A stretch of DNA of 64,000 nt, from positions 682,001-746,000 of the forward strand of contig CP100465.1 in the NCBI GenBank assembly GCA_024227995.1. The letters are read 5' to 3'. Each line of letters opens with the position of its first letter. Within the stretch, counting starts at the first letter, position 1. The position numbers and the translations under genes are program-made. Source of the stretch: Halomicrococcus gelatinilyticus (GTDB taxonomy: Archaea > Halobacteriota > Halobacteria > Halobacteriales > Haladaptataceae). Below are positions 61,060 through 64,000 of the stretch, piece by piece. Below the pieces are notes generated by a model. That model saw only the letters and a list, made by a program, of their open reading frames with translations. It did not search any database and had not been told where the DNA came from.

Positions 61060-62748
61060 TCAGAACGGGTCGACAAAGACGTCGACGGCCGCACCGGGGG
61101 AGCCGACGGTGACGACCGCACCGTCGAAGGCGTCGCCGCTGGTCGTGTAGGTGACGTCACGAACGCCGCCACCGACCCGGCCGAACGACAGCCTCGGCGG
61201 GCGCGCGTACGGCTTGTCGAACCGTACCGCGGCCGTTCCCGACGCGTCGGCGACGAGACCGCGGTGGACGTCGAACGGCGGAACGTGGTCGGTGACGACC
61301 GACCCGGGATGGTCGATGCGCCACGGGGACCGGCCGCGCGCCCAGTTGCTGCCGTAGCGGTTGCGCTCCCCACCGGGGCCTTCGAGGATGGCCGGGCCGC
61401 CGCGCTGGAAGATCCGATTCCCCCGGACGACGTTCCCGGCGGTTCGAACCAGCACGCCCGGTGCGCCGTTCGCCGTACCGTACCCGCGAATCTCGTTGTC
61501 GCTGATCTCGTGGTTCGACGGCGTGCGACCGCTGGCGGTGGCGACGACGCCAGCGCGCGCGACGTCTCGCACGCGGTTGCCACGGACGACGACGAACCGG
61601 GCGTCGTCGAGTTCGATGCCTGCGCGGCCGGCCCGCTCGACGACGTTGTTCTCGACCGTCCCGTCGGTCGCACCCGCGACCCGGACGCCGACGGAGTCCG
61701 GCCGGTCGATCCGGTTCCCGGCGACGGTGAACCCGGAGACGCCGCGCTCGACGTTGACTCCCCGCCCCCCGTAGCCGGAGAGGTCGTTGTCGACGACCGA
61801 GACGTTCGTCACCCGGTCCGCGTTCACCGAGACGCCGGCGTTGTCGAGCACCCCGTCCTGGACGCTGACGTTCCCCTCGACGCGGACGTTCCGGACGCTC
61901 CCGTCGAAACCCACGTGGAAGAACGACTTGTGACGGCCGAAACCGACGTTGTTCGCCACGAGCACGTACCCGCGGTCGGCCTGGACTGCGGTGCCGCCGA
62001 CGCCGGTCAGACTCCCCTCGACGTTGTCCCCCAGAACGTTCCCGACGACGGCGACGTTGCGGGCCTGCTGGTGAGAGCCGTCGCGCCAGACGTCACAGGA
62101 GATAGAGCGGTCGAAACCGTCGGTGACGACGTTGCCGGCGACGAGTGCGCGCTCGCTGGCGACCTGTATCCCCCGGTCGCCCGCGTCCCAGACGCGGTTC
62201 CCGACGACGCGGACGTCCCGACTCTCCCGGTCGGCGCTGACGCCGCTCCCCCCGCTACCGTGTTCGTGGTACGGGTGCGTTCGCGTGACGAGGTTGCCGC
62301 TCAGGCTGACGTCGGCGGCGTCGCGAACGAGGATACCGTGACACCGCTTCGCGCTCCGGCGCTGGCCTTCGGGGTTGCCGTGGAAGCCGACGCCGCGGAT
62401 CGCGACGTTCTCGCAGTGGTCGTGGTGGCCGATGCGAATCCCGCCGACGTTCGCGCCGTCCGCCGGTTTAACGAGGGAAGCGACACCCGGCCCCACGACC
62501 GTCACGCCGTCCGCGTCGACGTCGAGCCACCGCGTCGTGCGGTACGGCGCGTTCGCCGCCGAGATAGCGACCGTCTCGCCCGGCGACAGCGCGTCGAACG
62601 CCGCTTCGAGTTCCGCCGTCGACGAGACGACGCGGTCCGCGACGGCTCCCCGTGCTCCCGGGTCGTTACCGCCGCCGGGACGGCGGGCGACCCCGAGCGC
62701 CAGTCCGAGCGCTCCCGCCAGTATCCGACGGCGTGACAGTTCGACCAT
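61060..62748 (-). CDS. Tat-exported right-handed beta-helix protein
   Basis: The 562-residue protein has a Tat signal SRRRILAGALGLALGV at the N-terminus. The main body (about residues 90-460) is a series of parallel beta-helix coils with repeated asparagine ladders such as VVGNRVWDAG, VAGNVVTDG, VVDNDLSGYG and VAGNRIDRP, as in NosD- and pectate-lyase-like proteins. A C-terminal beta-rich domain follows (RFDKPYARPPRLSFGRVGGG). It probably binds or cleaves a polysaccharide outside the cell. No catalytic set can be confirmed. Its 3' end points towards the att-like copies. Confidence 0.83.
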   Translation of the reverse strand: MVELSRRRILAGALGLALGVARRPGGGNDPGARGAVADRVVSSTAELEAAFDALSPGETVAISAANAPYRTTRWLDVDADGVTVVGPGVASLVKPADGANVGGIRIGHHDHCENVAIRGVGFHGNPEGQRRSAKRCHGILVRDAADVSLSGNLVTRTHPYHEHGSGGSGVSADRESRDVRVVGNRVWDAGDRGIQVASERALVAGNVVTDGFDRSISCDVWRDGSHQQARNVAVVGNVLGDNVEGSLTGVGGTAVQADRGYVLVANNVGFGRHKSFFHVGFDGSVRNVRVEGNVSVQDGVLDNAGVSVNADRVTNVSVVDNDLSGYGGRGVNVERGVSGFTVAGNRIDRPDSVGVRVAGATDGTVENNVVERAGRAGIELDDARFVVVRGNRVRDVARAGVVATASGRTPSNHEISDNEIRGYGTANGAPGVLVRTAGNVVRGNRIFQRGGPAILEGPGGERNRYGSNWARGRSPWRIDHPGSVVTDHVPPFDVHRGLVADASGTAAVRFDKPYARPPRLSFGRVGGGVRDVTYTTSGDAFDGAVVTVGSPGAAVDVFVDPF

Positions 62749-62804
62749 CCTCCCGCTGACGAAAGACGAGCAGAAAACACTGCCTTGTGGCCGACCGCCG
62801 AGAC

Positions 62805-62850
62805 GGCAGGGTCCCGGCCGGGCGGTCGGCAGGGTCCCGGCCGGGCGGTC
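62805..62850. repeat. Two perfect 23-bp tandem repeats
   Basis: The unit GGCAGGGTCCCGGCCGGGCG plus GTC occurs at 62805-62827 and again at 62828-62850 without a change. It lies between the beta-helix gene start and the aminotransferase gene end. It may be a recent slippage product. Confidence 0.8.
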
Positions 62851-62869
62851 GGCCGGCGCGACGGCGACG

Positions 62870-64000
62870 CTACTCGCCCAGCTTCCGGCTGGTCGCCGCC
62901 AGGCCGGCCTCGACGTCGACGTCCGCGCCGAACTCGCGGAGAGCGTCGCCGAGCGCGCTCACGAGGTACGACACCGTCTCGGGGCGCGCGGAGTAGCCCA
63001 TGCAGCCGATGCGGAATATCTCGCCGTCGAGGTCGCCCAGCCCCGTCGCTATCTCCAGGTCGTACTGGTCGAGCAGGTAGGCGGTCACGTCCGTGTCCTC
63101 GACCCCGTCGGGGACGCGGACGGCGTTGAGGCTCGGGAGCCAGTACTCCTCGGGCGCGTTCATCTCGAGGCCCATCGCCTCGACGCCGCTCTTCAGCGCG
63201 CCGGCCATCTCGCGGTGGCGGTCCCAGCGCGCCTCGATGCCCTCCTCGGCGACCAGGCGCAGCGCCTCGCGCAGCGCGTACACGTTCGTGATGGGCGCGG
63301 TGTGGTGGTAGGCGCGCTCGTCGCCCCAGTACCCCTCCAGCAGCGAGAGGTCGAGGTACCACGACCGTGCGGGCTCCTCGCGGTCGAGCACCTTCGCCAT
63401 CGCGCGGTCGTTCAGCGTGAGCGGACTCGCGCCCGGCGGGCAGGAGAGACACTTCTGCGGGCCGGCGTAGGCGACGTCGACGTCCCACTCGTCGACCCGC
63501 ATCTCGACGCCGCCAAGCGAGGTGACGGTGTCCGCGACGACGTAGGCGTCGTGCTCGTGGGCGATGGCCGTCAGTTCGGCCACGTCCGGCTGGAGGACGC
63601 CCGTGCTCGTCTCGGCGTGGACGAACCCGAACACGTCGGGCTGGTGTTCGTCGAAGGCGGCCGCCACGTCGGCGGGGTCGAGCGGTTCGCCCCACGGCGC
63701 GTCGACGTGGACGACCTCGCCGCCCGCGCGCTCGGCCATCGACGCCATGCGCCCGCCGAAGTAACCGTTCGTGGGGACGAGCATCGTGTCGCCGGGTTCG
63801 ACCAGATTGCCGATGGCGGTCTCCATCGACGCGGACCCGGTCCCCGAGACGGGGATGGTCCACTGGTTGTCGGTGCGGAAGGTGTATCGCAGGAGGTCCT
63901 GCACCTCGTCCATTATCTCCACGAACGAGGGGTCGAGGTGGCCGACCAGCGGCGTGCTCATCGCGCGCAGCACGCGCGGGTGGACCTCGCTCGGTCCTGG
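62870..64000 (-). CDS. Class V aminotransferase, 5' truncated by the window edge
   Basis: The frame is open to the last base. The visible N-terminal part reads [14 protein letters not shown], the usual start region of alanine-glyoxylate/serine-pyruvate aminotransferases. The PLP lysine lies in [33 protein letters not shown] and the C-terminal [15 protein letters not shown] also fit. Only a few N-terminal residues are missing. Substrate preference (alanine, serine, glyoxylate or phosphonopyruvate) is not decided by sequence. Confidence 0.92.
   Translation of the reverse strand, partial: PGPSEVHPRVLRAMSTPLVGHLDPSFVEIMDEVQDLLRYTFRTDNQWTIPVSGTGSASMETAIGNLVEPGDTMLVPTNGYFGGRMASMAERAGGEVVHVDAPWGEPLDPADVAAAFDEHQPDVFGFVHAETSTGVLQPDVAELTAIAHEHDAYVVADTVTSLGGVEMRVDEWDVDVAYAGPQKCLSCPPGASPLTLNDRAMAKVLDREEPARSWYLDLSLLEGYWGDERAYHHTAPITNVYALREALRLVAEEGIEARWDRHREMAGALKSGVEAMGLEMNAPEEYWLPSLNAVRVPDGVEDTDVTAYLLDQYDLEIATGLGDLDGEIFRIGCMGYSARPETVSYLVSALGDALREFGADVDVEAGLAATSRKLGE

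Noticed and set aside
60943..62736. 597-codon + strand frame opposite the beta-helix gene
   Set aside because: Its product is Val/Asp/Arg-rich without motifs. The - strand frame has a Tat signal and beta-helix coils.

Overview
This window is from a haloarchaeon (class Halobacteria). The DNA is very GC-rich and the predicted proteins are rich in Asp and Glu. Many genes start at or within a few bases of the expected transcription start, with a TATA-like box about 25-30 bases upstream (leaderless style). The gene set is archaeal: a Cdc48-type AAA ATPase, archease, PriS with a Gins51-like GINS protein, MBF1, TFS, RtcB, and TrmB- and TbsP-type regulators. I cannot name the genus. There are about 70 genes, few long gaps and no intact mobile element.

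Left end (1-11371): a surface-glycan cluster, all on the + strand. The first six genes overlap or abut. They encode a hexapeptide N-acetyltransferase (cut by the window edge), a DegT aminotransferase, a Gfo/Idh dehydrogenase, a UDP-sugar 6-dehydrogenase, a GT2 glycosyltransferase and a UDP-GlcNAc 2-epimerase. Together they could make a UDP-diacetamido uronic acid (GlcNAc3NAcA/ManNAc3NAcA type). A polysaccharide deacetylase, a FemAB-like GNAT protein, two related DUF354 proteins and a GT4 follow. Two later transcription units begin with the same GGATAACAAA promoter-like decamer.

Middle (11442-38452): housekeeping and conserved haloarchaeal genes. They include MBF1, an AlaX editing protein, prolyl oligopeptidase, two overlapping and probably related membrane-protein genes, a DUF457 protein, archease, Cdc48 with an alpha-crystallin-like partner, PanB, two Gfo/Idh oxidoreductases, an eIF2B-like protein, RtcB, a TFS paralogue without the usual catalytic acidic pair, a Ca/Na antiporter, GINS-PriS and a NUDIX protein. 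After the oxidoreductase at 24991 lies a tandem array of 51-base hairpins with compensatory base changes.

Sugar and regulation section (36340-55299): a complete carbohydrate ABC importer (Tat lipoprotein, two permeases, ATPase, small membrane protein) sits upstream of an oxidoreductase and a sugar isomerase/epimerase. SucCD and GlyA are nearby, as are the two sugar-response regulators TrmB and TbsP. Between the regulators is a large protein with a CHAT/caspase-like C-terminal domain (candidate His502/Cys533), tail-to-tail with a 44-residue single-TM protein. It has a perfect inverted repeat directly after its TATA box. This pair is the best candidate for an undescribed system.

Right end (55386-64000): an orphan YcaO protein with a four-Cys leader-binding-like domain and a C-terminal HPYP, a zinc-ribbon protein, a DUF63 protein, Lrp, an inositol-monophosphatase-like enzyme, tRNA-Leu(CAA) followed exactly 100 bp later by a 22-bp copy of its 3' end (att-like scar), a Tat-exported beta-helix protein and a class V aminotransferase cut by the window edge.
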